Below, in pieces: positions 36,872 through 42,099 of a stretch of 64,000 bases of DNA. Position 1 is the first letter of the stretch. Each line of letters opens with the position of its first letter. The stretch is taken from the NCBI GenBank assembly GCA_049587715.1, contig JBAVEL010000186.1:16881-80880 (forward strand), read 5' to 3'. Source of the DNA: JBAVEL01 sp049587715 (GTDB lineage Bacteria > Bacteroidota > Ignavibacteria > UBA10030 > UBA6906). The notes below the pieces were generated by a model. The model searched no databases. It worked only from the letters and a program-made list of their open reading frames with translations, and had not been told where the DNA came from. A program made the position numbers and the translations under genes.

Positions 36872-37711
36872 TTATGCGGCCGCCCTCTGTGTTGCCCAAC
36901 CCGACAAACCCGTCCATGTCCAAATGTGCTTTGTTAGACCCGCCTCCATCGCGGGGGTAACGCGTAGCGTCTCGTGGACCCTGGCGAAGTTGTAATGCCA
37001 GAAGTACAGCGCCAGAGCCGCTTTTAGGTTCTCCCATTTCTTGCTGTAGGCGTTGGTGAGACGCGCAAACCGCTTCATCCCTATCCTCATGCTGAGATTC
37101 TGCCTCTCAATGTGGGAGGTTGAAATGTGCTTCCGCTTAGGCTTGCCGAAGACGGGTATTATTTCCACCCGGACAATGCCTGCCGGACTGTACCGCCTTT
37201 CAGGGCTTCTATCCACCTGGGCGTAACTCTTCGCAACCTGCCCGTAGTCAATATCTGCCCCCCAAATCCTATCCACAACATCGCGGTAGGGCGAGAAGGC
37301 ATCGGTTGAAAGTTGGAATCGTGTCTTGACGCGGGCGGCCACATCCCGCATGAATACCTCTGCGGTCTGGACGGTCCGCTTCCCAAGTCTGAAAGACGGG
37401 ATGAGCTTGGAGTCGCTGTCCATAGCCACAAAGCAATACTGATCGCCCGTAAACTCGTCTTGGTTTTCGGGGCGAATGAAACGCTGGTGCTTCCCTACAT
37501 AGGTCCAGATTTCATCAACTTGGAGTCTCTTCACGCTCAGGTCCCGCATTTCAGAGTCCATGAACGCCTCACACGCTTCCCCGGCTGATACGAGAAGCCG
37601 CATGATCGTGTCCCGGTGAATCCCGGATAGGCGTTCGGTGGATCGGATTGAGTTCCCTTCGGCCAAGAGGGAAAGGGCAAGGGCCTTCTTTTCAGCAGAC
37701 AGTACGTTCAT
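36872..37711 (-). CDS. IS1-family-like DDE transposase
   Basis: 279 residues, ATG at 37711 with GGAG upstream. The N-terminal helix-turn-helix (ALSLLAEGNSIRSTERLSGI, HRDTIMRLLVSAG) is followed by an RNase-H-like catalytic domain with the probable triad Asp in LQVDEIWTYVGKH, Asp in LSTDAFSPYRDVV and Glu in HIERQNLSMRI. The C-terminal signature ALYFWHYNFARVHETLRVTPAM is typical of proteins annotated as IS1-family transposases. Unlike IS1 itself it is one continuous frame, with no visible programmed frameshift. It is the only transposase in the element and presumably acts on the 35-bp ends. All three acidic residues are present, so it is probably active. Confidence 0.9.
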   Translation of the reverse strand: MNVLSAEKKALALSLLAEGNSIRSTERLSGIHRDTIMRLLVSAGEACEAFMDSEMRDLSVKRLQVDEIWTYVGKHQRFIRPENQDEFTGDQYCFVAMDSDSKLIPSFRLGKRTVQTAEVFMRDVAARVKTRFQLSTDAFSPYRDVVDRIWGADIDYGQVAKSYAQVDRSPERRYSPAGIVRVEIIPVFGKPKRKHISTSHIERQNLSMRIGMKRFARLTNAYSKKWENLKAALALYFWHYNFARVHETLRVTPAMEAGLTKHIWTWTGLSGWATQRAAA

Positions 37712-37735
37712 CGCGAGTCTCCGTCAGATTCCGAT

Positions 37736-37764
37736 TTGACTTTCCCCCGCGATGAACGTATATT
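37736..37764 (+). promoter_or_regulatory. Strong promoter of a candidate small RNA inside the transposon
   Basis: TTGACT (37736-37741), an exact 17-bp spacer and TATATT (37759-37764), directed away from the transposase. A 12-bp inverted repeat with one bulged base (37746-37758 and 37782-37793) surrounds the -10 box and start region, a plausible transposase- or regulator-binding site. Confidence 0.6.
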
Positions 37765-37770
37765 AGGTCA

Positions 37771-37958
37771 GGGTCTATGTCCGTTCACGCGGGCATGGAT
37801 TTCAGGGCTTCGAAGGTGGTCACACACCTGAGAAGCCCGCTTGTAAGCGGGCCTACTGTGGTATTTTGAGCTGCTTACTCATACACCCATCCTTTCCCGA
37901 AGCGTTGCAGCGCTTCGATTGAGGTTTGACAGAGGCGCTCTTAGTGAGCGCCTTTTTA
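37771..37958 (+). ncRNA. Candidate structured small RNA (about 190 nt) of the transposon
   Basis: A strong promoter (37736-37764) and an intrinsic terminator (37933-37958) bracket about 190 nt with no credible ORF. Predicted helices by eye are H1 (GGGCTTC 37805-37811 with GAAGCCC 37832-37838, continued by AGGTG 37814-37818 with CACCT 37825-37829, joined by a GA/GA internal loop), H2 (GCCCGCTT 37835-37842 with AAGCGGGC 37845-37852), H4 (CGAAGCG 37898-37904 with CGCTTCG 37911-37917) and the terminator stem. H1 and H2 share bases and cannot form together. The unit lies between the transposase and the wHTH gene. I know of no described RNA family that matches. Confidence 0.5.
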
Positions 37959-37960
37959 TT
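37933..37960 (+). terminator. Intrinsic terminator of the transposon small RNA
   Basis: AGGCGCTC (37933-37940), loop TTAGT, GAGCGCCT (37946-37953), then TTTTATTT on the plus strand. It also lies 3 bp beyond the stop of the minus-strand wHTH gene, but lacks a T-run in that direction. Confidence 0.78.
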
Positions 37961-38342
37961 TGAGGTCATAGACCCCTCGGGCCGCCCGCTTAAGTCTTGC
38001 ACTCTTCTTATCACATTCCTGGGACAGAATAGCACCAAGAGCCCTCGCCTTGTCCTTGTTATCGCCCAGACTGATCCCCTTTTCCTCCACCGCGAACTTC
38101 AAGACCTCTTCATTCGTCACATGTCTCCCCATCCTATGAATCAGCTCGATAGTCGCATCTACAACACGGCCTCGGATCGTGTTCGAGCCTGGGCGTGGCG
38201 GAGAGACTGAGACGGCCAACGCTCCTGTCTCGCCCCCAGACTCGCCCTTGCGTATCGCGATCAGTTGAAGAAGAAGCTCCCTTTCCCTTTCAATCTCTGT
38301 AAGTCGGGCCTCCAGGACTTCGGTCGAAAGTGTGGCACACAT
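37956..38342 (-). CDS. Coiled-coil plus winged-helix-type protein of unknown function (transposon cargo)
   Basis: 128 residues, ATG at 38342 preceded 8 bp upstream by AGGAGA and by a near-consensus promoter. Residues about 5-33 form a charged coiled coil (VLEARLTEIERERELLLQL). After a Pro/Gly/Ser linker, residues about 57-128 have the pattern of a HARE-HTH-like winged helix (VVDATIELIHRMGRHVTNEE, LKFAVEEKGISLGDNKDKAR, ending RAARGVYDLK). This suggests nucleic-acid binding, perhaps as a regulator of the element. A small palindrome (GTATA-G-TATAC, 38366-38376) covers its own -10 box, which would fit autoregulation. The family assignment is from pattern only. Confidence 0.72.
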   Translation of the reverse strand: MCATLSTEVLEARLTEIERERELLLQLIAIRKGESGGETGALAVSVSPPRPGSNTIRGRVVDATIELIHRMGRHVTNEEVLKFAVEEKGISLGDNKDKARALGAILSQECDKKSARLKRAARGVYDLK

Positions 38343-38369
38343 GTTTAGGTTCTCCTATTAGCCGGGTAT

Positions 38370-38398
38370 AGTATACAAAAAAACCCTTTACTTGTCAA
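38370..38398 (-). promoter_or_regulatory. Promoter of the wHTH cargo gene
   Basis: On the minus strand consensus TTGACA (38398-38393), a 17-bp spacer and TATACT (38375-38370). The imperfect palindrome at 38366-38376 overlaps the -10 box. Confidence 0.72.
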
Positions 38399-38470
38399 GC
38401 CCACCACGGTCCGCATTTTAGGCTTCCTATGGACGCCGCAATGCATTATGCCGCAATCAATTGTGGTTGC

Positions 38471-38499
38471 TTGCTTTTTGTGTTTCGCTGTTGTATATT
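38471..38499 (+). promoter_or_regulatory. Promoter of the Panacea operon
   Basis: TTGCTT (38471-38476), 17-bp spacer, TATATT (38494-38499), then a perfect AGGAGG ribosome site (38517-38522) 7 bp before the ATG at 38530. The short leader and strong site predict good expression. Confidence 0.65.
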
Positions 38500-38529
38500 G
38501 GGTTGTAGAACATACCAGGAGGTCACAAC

Positions 38530-39000
38530 ATGTATCCCATGAAGGCCATCGCCAACTTCTTCATTGATAGGGCGATGAAGGAGGGGGCCGAAATGAGCCC
38601 TATGAAGATCCAAAAGCTGTTATATTTCGCTTACGGGATATACCACGTCAAAACGGGGGAACCTTTGTTTAGCGATAGGTTCGAAGTATGGAAATACGGT
38701 CCCGTTATCTCTGAGCTTTACCATTTGCTCAAGGGATACGGAAGCGATCAGATCGACAGGCTTTTGCCGGATTTTGACATGGCAACTATGAGAGTTGTCA
38801 CGCCGACGATCCCGAGGGAAGAAAAGGAATTACTCGTCTTTCTAACTGAGTTTTGGGAGGTCTACAGGGGGTATTCGCCTATTCGGCTCTCAAATGCAAC
38901 CCATCTTCCTGGAACACCGTGGGATGAGGCGAATCGAGCAGGCGAGAAGGTCATCAGCGATCAACGCATGGATGCCTACTTCAGCGGCTTGGTGCAATGA
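38530..39000 (+). CDS. Panacea-domain (DUF4065/SocA-like) protein, probable antitoxin
   Basis: 156-residue protein covering essentially one Panacea domain. Recognisable segments are MKAIANFFIDRAMKEG, SPMKIQKLLYFAYGIYHVKT, the FEVWKYGPVISELYHLLKGYG core and the C-terminal LSNATHLPGTPWDEANR. Panacea proteins are known as antitoxins (PanA) that pair with many unrelated toxins, and as proteolysis adaptors such as SocA. The next gene overlaps it by 4 bp (ATGA), the arrangement expected of a toxin-antitoxin pair. It lies in a mobile element with its own promoter and a perfect Shine-Dalgarno. The domain call is firm; the antitoxin role is inferred. Confidence 0.85.
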   Translation: MYPMKAIANFFIDRAMKEGAEMSPMKIQKLLYFAYGIYHVKTGEPLFSDRFEVWKYGPVISELYHLLKGYGSDQIDRLLPDFDMATMRVVTPTIPREEKELLVFLTEFWEVYRGYSPIRLSNATHLPGTPWDEANRAGEKVISDQRMDAYFSGLVQ

Positions 39001-39347
39001 AACTCATGGGAGTCCCGAAGTTACCCCCAGGTCCAGAAGCGCCCACGCTCCAAACACAGCAGGAAATGGAGCTTTACCATTGTAAGGAGTCGGACCTTAG
39101 ACTAAGGGGGATAGCACAGGACATTGAGGAAAGAAAGACCTACGCTCGAAAAACCTTCAGATTAGCAGGCTGGTGGCTCTTTGGGGTGTTTGTCTTGCTT
39201 ATCCTGGGTGGGCTCAAAATGGAGCCTCTCATGTTCCAATTGCCCGAGAGCGTATTGTTGGCTGTGATCGGGGGAACAACTCTAAACATACTGGGGGTCT
39301 TTGTGTTCGTAATGAAGTACCTCTTCGATGTGAAGAGGGAGGTATAG
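38997..39347 (+). CDS. Small two-helix membrane protein coupled to the Panacea gene, candidate toxin
   Basis: 116 residues, ATG overlapping the Panacea stop. Residues 1-55 are soluble and helical with many charged residues (ESDLRLRGIAQDIEERKTYA). Two hydrophobic segments follow, about 57-72 (LAGWWLFGVFVLLILGG) and about 86-108 (VLLAVIGGTTLNILGVFVFV), ending in a basic tail (KYLFDVKREV). I do not recognise a named family. Panacea antitoxins are often encoded beside toxins, including membrane-active ones, and tight coupling here suggests this is the partner. It could instead be a membrane anchor or sensor for the Panacea protein. Confidence 0.68.
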   Translation: MKLMGVPKLPPGPEAPTLQTQQEMELYHCKESDLRLRGIAQDIEERKTYARKTFRLAGWWLFGVFVLLILGGLKMEPLMFQLPESVLLAVIGGTTLNILGVFVFVMKYLFDVKREV

Positions 39348-39383
39348 AAAAAACCCCGAAGCTGTTTGCAGCAACTTCGGGGT
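39347..39383 (-). terminator. Intrinsic terminator on the minus strand
   Basis: The hairpin ACCCCGAAG/CTTCGGGGT (39353-39361 with 39375-39383), with inner GCTG/CAGC pairs, is followed on the minus strand by TTTTTT (39352-39347). On the plus strand there is no T-run after it, so it mainly ends a minus-strand transcript. It abuts the stop of the membrane-protein gene. Confidence 0.72.
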
Positions 39384-39446
39384 CGGAAACCGTTCCGCCC
39401 GGCTAACTGATGGGGCAAGCTTCGAGGCGGAGGGCTCAAGGTATTG
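39347..39446 (-). ncRNA. Candidate 100-nt small RNA convergent with the Panacea operon
   Basis: A minus-strand promoter (39453-39481) and the terminator at 39347-39383 define a transcript of about 100 nt with no start codon in a credible ORF. If the plus-strand operon mRNA continues to its own terminator at 39669-39707, this RNA would be fully antisense to the 3' untranslated region after the membrane-protein gene. That layout recalls type I antitoxin RNAs such as RatA against txpA. Expression is not shown; the call rests on the promoter and terminator alone. Confidence 0.45.
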
Positions 39447-39452
39447 CTCTCC

Positions 39453-39481
39453 AATATACAAAACTCTGAGCCCGAAAGCAA
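39453..39481 (-). promoter_or_regulatory. Promoter of the convergent small RNA
   Basis: On the minus strand TTGCTT (39481-39476), an exact 17-bp spacer and TATATT (39458-39453): the same hexamers and spacing as the Panacea and esterase promoters. Confidence 0.58.
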
Positions 39482-39512
39482 GCCCCCGCCACTCATCGAA
39501 AGGGCCTCTTCT

Positions 39513-39644
39513 ATGGCCATTTCAGGGTCTCGGCAGGGCTATAGGCTCATTTTCGTTGCCTATATCACGCTGAGAAATAGGAAGCGGATCTACGCAAGAG
39601 ATTATGGCTTGCGGGCGTTCGCGATTTGGGTGAGGGACGATTAG
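39513..39644 (+). CDS. Possible 43-residue protein of the transposon
   Basis: Short frame from the ATG at 39513, with AAAGGG 9 bp upstream. The sequence (FVAYITLRNRKRIYARDYGL then RAFAIWVRDD) is basic and well patterned, with a strand-turn-strand look that I recall loosely from small proteins in environmental genomes. A longer frame starts at 39444 but its first part looks non-coding. A strong terminator lies 25 bp after the stop, so it could be the last gene of the Panacea transcript. The stretch 39348-39836 otherwise holds only the hairpins, promoters and transposon end listed separately. Confidence 0.42.
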   Translation: MAISGSRQGYRLIFVAYITLRNRKRIYARDYGLRAFAIWVRDD

Positions 39645-39668
39645 TCTCTGACCCATCTGAGGCAAAAC

Positions 39669-39707
39669 ACGGGACCCCGCATTGCTGTTCGGGGTCCCGT
39701 TCTATTT
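39669..39707 (+). terminator. Intrinsic terminator at the right end of the transposon
   Basis: An 11-bp perfect stem (39669-39679 with 39690-39700) followed by TCTATTT on the plus strand. It ends 1 bp inside the right terminal repeat, and would stop cargo transcription before it reaches the host response-regulator promoter. Confidence 0.8.
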
Positions 39708-39738
39708 AGGACAAAACCCCTCTAATTAGGACAGCACC
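39704..39738. repeat. Right terminal inverted repeat
   Basis: 35 bp, inverted relative to the left end (30 of 35 identical). It has the same two GTCCTAA boxes 20 bp apart when read on the minus strand. Confidence 0.85.
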
Positions 39739-39746
39739 CAATCGGC
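39739..39746. repeat. 8-bp target-site duplication, right copy
   Basis: CAATCGGC, identical to 36723-36730. Joining the two flanks through a single copy restores an ordinary intergenic region with divergent promoters. Confidence 0.85.
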
Positions 39747-39753
39747 CCTCTGT

Positions 39754-39781
39754 TTGATTTTCGTGGCACCAGGCGTTATCT
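39754..39781 (+). promoter_or_regulatory. Candidate promoter of the response-regulator operon
   Basis: TTGATT (39754-39759), 16-bp spacer, TTATCT (39776-39781), about 55 bp before the ATG at 39837 and only 7 bp outside the transposon target duplication. Confidence 0.45.
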
Positions 39782-39836
39782 TGAGCCGGGCGCACGCGGC
39801 GGGGGCGCGTATCGGGGACCATCAGACGAACGCTGC

Positions 39837-40217
39837 ATGGAGCAGGAACACAGGCCGGGAGTTCTCCTCTGCGAGGACCAGGAGCAGATCCTGGAGCTGA
39901 TGGTCCTTGTCTTCGAGATGGAGGGCTTCGAAGTCCACCGGGCCAGGGACGGCGAGGAGGGTCTGGCTGTCCTGGGAGCGGCAATGGAACGGATTGACGC
40001 CCTGGTGACGGACCTGGGCCTTCCCCGCCTGGAGGGGCTGGAGTTGATCGCCCGGGCCCGCGCGATCAAGCCCTCCCTCAAGATCATAGGATCCAGCGGC
40101 TACGGACGGGCGAACGTGCGGGAGGAGGTCCTGGCGGCGGGAGCAGACGATTTCATGGGGAAGCCGATTGCAGCGAAGGATCTCGTGGACAGGGTGAAGG
40201 GACTCCTGGGGCTGTGA
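39837..40217 (+). CDS. Single-domain response regulator (CheY-like receiver)
   Basis: 126-residue receiver domain with no output domain. The acidic pair is in LLCEDQEQIL, the phosphoacceptor Asp59 in LVTDLGLPR, the Ser/Thr switch in IIGSSGYG (86-87) and the conserved Lys109 in DDFMGKPI. No histidine kinase is encoded nearby, so its partner is elsewhere. It overlaps the next gene by 4 bp (GTGA). It is probably a phosphorelay intermediate or acts by protein contact. Confidence 0.9.
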   Translation: MEQEHRPGVLLCEDQEQILELMVLVFEMEGFEVHRARDGEEGLAVLGAAMERIDALVTDLGLPRLEGLELIARARAIKPSLKIIGSSGYGRANVREEVLAAGADDFMGKPIAAKDLVDRVKGLLGL

Positions 40218-40627
40218 AGACCGCTACGGAGTACCTCTGGTTCGAAACTCCCGCCCGGAGAGACTACGTCAACATCACCGCCGAGGTGGAGCGCATCGTC
40301 GCCCGGAGCGGGGTGACGGAGGGGATGGCGCTCGTTTCCGCCATGCACATCACCTCCGCGGTGTACGTCAACGACGCGGAGGAGGGGCTCATCCGGGACA
40401 TTGACGAGTGGCTGGAGAAGCTCGCTCCGTTCGGGAAGGACTACCGGCACCACCGGACCGGCGAGACAAACGGGGATGCGCACCTGAAGAGCCTCCTCCT
40501 GCACCACGAGGTGATTCTCCCCGTGACCGCCGGGAAACTGGACCTCGGGACCTGGCAGCAGGTCTACTACGCGGAATTCGACGGGAGGAGGAGAAAGCGT
40601 GTGGTGGTGAAGGTGATCGGACAATGA
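40214..40627 (+). CDS. yjbQ: YjbQ family protein (UPF0047)
   Basis: 137 residues, GTG start overlapping the regulator stop. The family signature is present: MHITSAVYVNDAEEGLIRDI, YRHHRTGETNGDAHLKSLLL, and GTWQQVYYAEFDGRRRKRVV near the C-terminus. YjbQ proteins are small conserved cytoplasmic proteins; E. coli YjbQ has reported weak thiamin-phosphate synthase activity, and the real role is unsettled. It overlaps the GWxTD gene by 4 bp. Confidence 0.9.
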   Translation: MKTATEYLWFETPARRDYVNITAEVERIVARSGVTEGMALVSAMHITSAVYVNDAEEGLIRDIDEWLEKLAPFGKDYRHHRTGETNGDAHLKSLLLHHEVILPVTAGKLDLGTWQQVYYAEFDGRRRKRVVVKVIGQ

Positions 40628-42012
40628 GCGCGCGCAAACGACAGGCGGTCGCGTTGTTGCTGGCGCTGGCATGCGCCCCCTGGGCCCGCCCTGTTGCGGG
40701 GACCGGCCTCTCGCAGGGAGTCCCCCCCTCGGAGCCCCTTTCCCTCATGGTGGACGTTGCCAGGTTCCGGGGGGATGAAGAACGGGCCTGGGTGGAGATT
40801 TCCTACGCAGTCCCCGAGCGCACGCTGACATACGGCCGGGATGCGGCGGGCCTCACGGCCCGGCTGGAGATGGAGGCGGATGTGCTCGCAGGGGACTCGG
40901 CGGTGTTCACCCAGCGGTGGAACGTCCCGCACTCCGCCGCCGATTCGGCCCGGATCGCCGTCATGAACCTGGTGGGGGTGGTGCAGGTCCCCCTTGCACC
41001 CGGATCCTACATGCTCCGTCTCACGGCGCGCGATGCCCTTGCCCCCTCCCGCCTTGCCACGGTGACCCTTCCACTCTCCGTAGCGGCCCCGGCCCGCACA
41101 CGGCCCGTTCTGAGCGACATCCAGCTTGCGGCCCGGATCACACGCAACGCCGGACAGGGGAGCCAGTTCTACAAGAACACGCTGGAGGTGCGGCCCAGCG
41201 TGGAAGGTGTCTTCGGGCCCGGGCACGACCTCTACTACTATGCGGAGGCGTACAACCTGGATGCGGAGGGGGGGCCGGGCGAATTCCGCCTCCGGGCTTC
41301 GGTGCGGGATGCGGTGGGGCGGGAGCTCATCGCCCGGGACCGGGTGCGCAGACGGCCCGGTGAGTCGGCGGTTCTGGTGGACAGCATCGGCGTGGCCGCG
41401 CTCCCGACGGGGAGCTATGTGCTGACCCTGATGTTGTGGGGCGCAGAGCCGGCCGCAGCCGACAGCTCCCTCCGCCGCTTCTTTGTCTACAATCCCTCCC
41501 TGGGAGTGGATTCCACCCTGGTATTGCTCGATGCCCGGGTCCCTTCGGCGGAATATGCGCGCATGGAAGATTCGGAGCTGGATCGTGAGTTTGCGTGGCT
41601 CCGGTACGAGGCCTCCGGGGACGAGAAGAACAGGTTTGAGGAGCTGGAAGGCGCGGATGCCAAACGGCGCTATCTGGAGGATTTCTGGAGCCGGCGCCCC
41701 CCCGGGAAACGCCTCGTATGCCTGGAGCGGGTCCGCTACGCCAACACCCACTACGGGTTTCTGGGGAGGCACGGGTACCGGTCCGATCGGGGCCGGGTAC
41801 ACGTGGTGTACGGGCCGCCGGACGACATCGAACGCCATCCAAACGAAGCCGAAAGCAGACCCTATGAGATCTGGACGTATCACGCGATACAGACCGGCGT
41901 CATCTTCGTTTTCGTCCTCCGTCAGGAGGGGGGGGACTATGAACTGGTGCATTCCACCCACCGGAACGAGTTGCAGGATGCGAACTGGCAGAGGTTTGCC
42001 GTTACCCGGTAG
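40624..42012 (+). CDS. GWxTD-domain protein (secreted, function unknown)
   Basis: 462 residues, ATG at 40624 overlapping the yjbQ stop; the frame extends upstream but only through yjbQ. A signal peptide is likely (QAVALLLALACAPWARPVAG). The central sandwich-like region (about 45-330) has segments such as LPTGSYVLTLMLWG. The C-terminal 130 residues match the GWxTD domain: RRYLEDFWSRRPPGK, YANTHYGFLGRHGYRSDRGR, VHVVYGPPDDIERHPNEAES, and IFVFVLRQEGGDYELVHST. The namesake motif reads GYRSD here. The domain is known mainly from FCB and related phyla and has no assigned function. A strong terminator follows. Confidence 0.85.
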   Translation: MSARKRQAVALLLALACAPWARPVAGTGLSQGVPPSEPLSLMVDVARFRGDEERAWVEISYAVPERTLTYGRDAAGLTARLEMEADVLAGDSAVFTQRWNVPHSAADSARIAVMNLVGVVQVPLAPGSYMLRLTARDALAPSRLATVTLPLSVAAPARTRPVLSDIQLAARITRNAGQGSQFYKNTLEVRPSVEGVFGPGHDLYYYAEAYNLDAEGGPGEFRLRASVRDAVGRELIARDRVRRRPGESAVLVDSIGVAALPTGSYVLTLMLWGAEPAAADSSLRRFFVYNPSLGVDSTLVLLDARVPSAEYARMEDSELDREFAWLRYEASGDEKNRFEELEGADAKRRYLEDFWSRRPPGKRLVCLERVRYANTHYGFLGRHGYRSDRGRVHVVYGPPDDIERHPNEAESRPYEIWTYHAIQTGVIFVFVLRQEGGDYELVHSTHRNELQDANWQRFAVTR

Positions 42013-42045
42013 GGCCGGGGCCCCCGCGCCCGCCCCGATGCGGAG

Positions 42046-42073
42046 GCCCCGGGCGGCTGCGCCCGGGGCTTTT
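42046..42073 (+). terminator. Intrinsic terminator after the GWxTD gene
   Basis: A 10-bp perfect GC stem (GCCCCGGGCG 42046-42055 with CGCCCGGGGC 42060-42069), 4-nt loop, then TTTTG. Confidence 0.82.
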
Positions 42074-42099
42074 GTCTGTCCGAGAGTGTTCCTCGCCTC

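Larger units (their letters stand above)
36731..39738. mobile_element. 3008-bp IS1-family-like transposon with cargo (Panacea module, wHTH gene, small RNAs)
   Basis: The element is bounded by imperfect 35-bp inverted repeats that begin GGTACTG (left) and GGTGCTG (right), and by an exact 8-bp target duplication. Base composition is visibly lower in GC than on either side. It carries, in order: a structured 3' region, a DDE transposase (minus), a promoter-hairpin-terminator unit (plus), a coiled-coil/winged-helix gene (minus), a Panacea-domain gene and a coupled membrane-protein gene (plus), a convergent short transcript unit (minus), a 43-codon ORF and a strong terminator (plus). Intact ends, intact transposase and an exact duplication suggest recent insertion. 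I do not recognise it as a named element. Confidence 0.85.

Noticed and set aside
37926..38210. 94-codon plus-strand frame in the transposon
   Set aside because: It begins inside the terminator region, is antisense to the wHTH gene and has no ribosome site.
39140..39520. 126-codon minus-strand frame overlapping the membrane-protein gene
   Set aside because: It is antisense to a better-supported gene and reads through the minus-strand terminator.
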